Shown: in pieces, positions 49,805 to 49,959 of the stretch
How the letters are laid out: each line of letters opens with the position of its first letter
Position numbering within the stretch: the stretch's first letter is position 1
DNA from: Leifsonia sp. TF02-11
GTDB lineage: Bacteria > Actinomycetota > Actinomycetes > Actinomycetales > Microbacteriaceae
NCBI RefSeq assembly: GCF_017565305.1
Contig: NZ_JAGEKP010000025.1
Span: 1-49,959 of the forward strand
Reading direction: 5' to 3'
Length of the DNA: 49,959 nt
Translations under genes and position numbers: made by a program
The notes under the pieces: generated by a model
The model's database searches: none
The model's input: the letters and a program-made list of their open reading frames with translations, nothing else
Told to the model about the DNA's origin: nothing

Positions 49805-49959
49805 TGTTTCTGACAGGTTGAAGTGGCCCAGGCTCGTCACCTCGATTTGGCCCAATGTGGGTCTTGTCGGTGTGGCTGTGACGGTTTGATTTGGCCAACC
49901 CCTGAGCGTGTTCTCGTTCGTATTGGACGAGGAGGGTCAGTTGGGGTCGAGAGTGGATC
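49805..49959 (+). mobile_element. istA: IS21-family element, proximal end with istA start
   Basis: The terminal repeat (49805-49830) begins TGTTTCTGAC and ends GTGGCCCA. TTGGCC repeats follow (near 49847 and 49892), as at the multiple transposase-binding sites of IS21. A TTG start at 49941 with AGGAGG five bases before it begins a frame reading MGSRVD..., as many actinobacterial IstA transposases do; a GTG at 49908 is in frame. The rest of istA and istB lies outside the window. Confidence 0.8.

Noticed and set aside
1-49959. rRNA, tRNA or riboswitch genes
   Set aside because: No cloverleaf with tRNA consensus, no rRNA-like sequence and no known riboswitch consensus was recognised; the four-way junction at 43107 is too short and lacks tRNA signatures.

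Overview
The window is about 50 kb of high-GC actinobacterial DNA (many GTG starts, GGAGG-type ribosome sites, ParA/RHH partition genes, SCO6880-type conjugation genes), probably from a Microbacteriaceae or related Micrococcales host. It reads as nearly all of one circular conjugative plasmid. The two edges carry opposite ends of a single IS21-family element, and the coupling-protein gene it interrupts is split between the two edges. With the unseen middle of the element (about 2 kb, judged from the usual IS21 size) the plasmid would be about 52 kb.

Layout. 0.2-7.1 kb (minus strand): the conjugation operon, in transcription order a DUF6668-like protein, a small pilin-like membrane protein, a membrane-anchored protein, a VirB6/TrbL-like channel protein, an SCO6880-type protein, a VirB4-like ATPase and the first part of the coupling protein. 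7.2-11.7 kb (plus): a divergent operon with an excisionase-like regulator, a lipoprotein, a two-domain peptidoglycan hydrolase, a MinD/ParA-like ATPase, an FHA protein and an RHH-like protein. 11.8-13.8 kb: a replication protein with an archaeo-eukaryotic-primase-like domain. 13.8-20.8 kb: antirestriction (ArdC-like), SSB, ParA/ParB-like partition genes and small unknown genes. Here a palindromic operator TAAYAGTACTRTTA occurs seven times, six of them just upstream of a gene start, and two copies of a roughly 200-base covarying structured element are present.

22.0-26.3 kb: an operon for a secreted I36/crystallin-like protein, a lipoprotein, a peptidoglycan-binding membrane-fusion protein and a MacB-like ABC transporter, a candidate export or antagonism system. 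27.1-39.8 kb: metal cargo (CmtR- and ArsR-type sensors, two intact CDF transporters and one broken, CopC, CopD and CtaG proteins) with an envelope-maturation set (CcsB, LspA, DsbA, M23 hydrolase, lipoprotein). 39.9-42.9 kb: two serine recombinases, a VbhA-like antitoxin with a Fic protein, small regulators. 43.0-47.7 kb: the mobilization region, with a perfectly paired four-way-junction sequence, inverted repeats that could be oriT, a MobC-like protein and a relaxase. 47.8-49.8 kb (minus): a DUF4913 protein and the rest of the coupling protein.

How it fits together. MobC and the relaxase would process oriT, the coupling protein would pass DNA to the VirB4/VirB6-type channel, and the hydrolase would open the cell wall. 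ArdC and SSB would protect incoming DNA, and Rep and ParAB would maintain the plasmid. As sequenced, the coupling protein is broken inside its Walker A loop, so self-transfer is probably lost unless the element excises or the population is mixed. No rRNA, tRNA or CRISPR array was seen.
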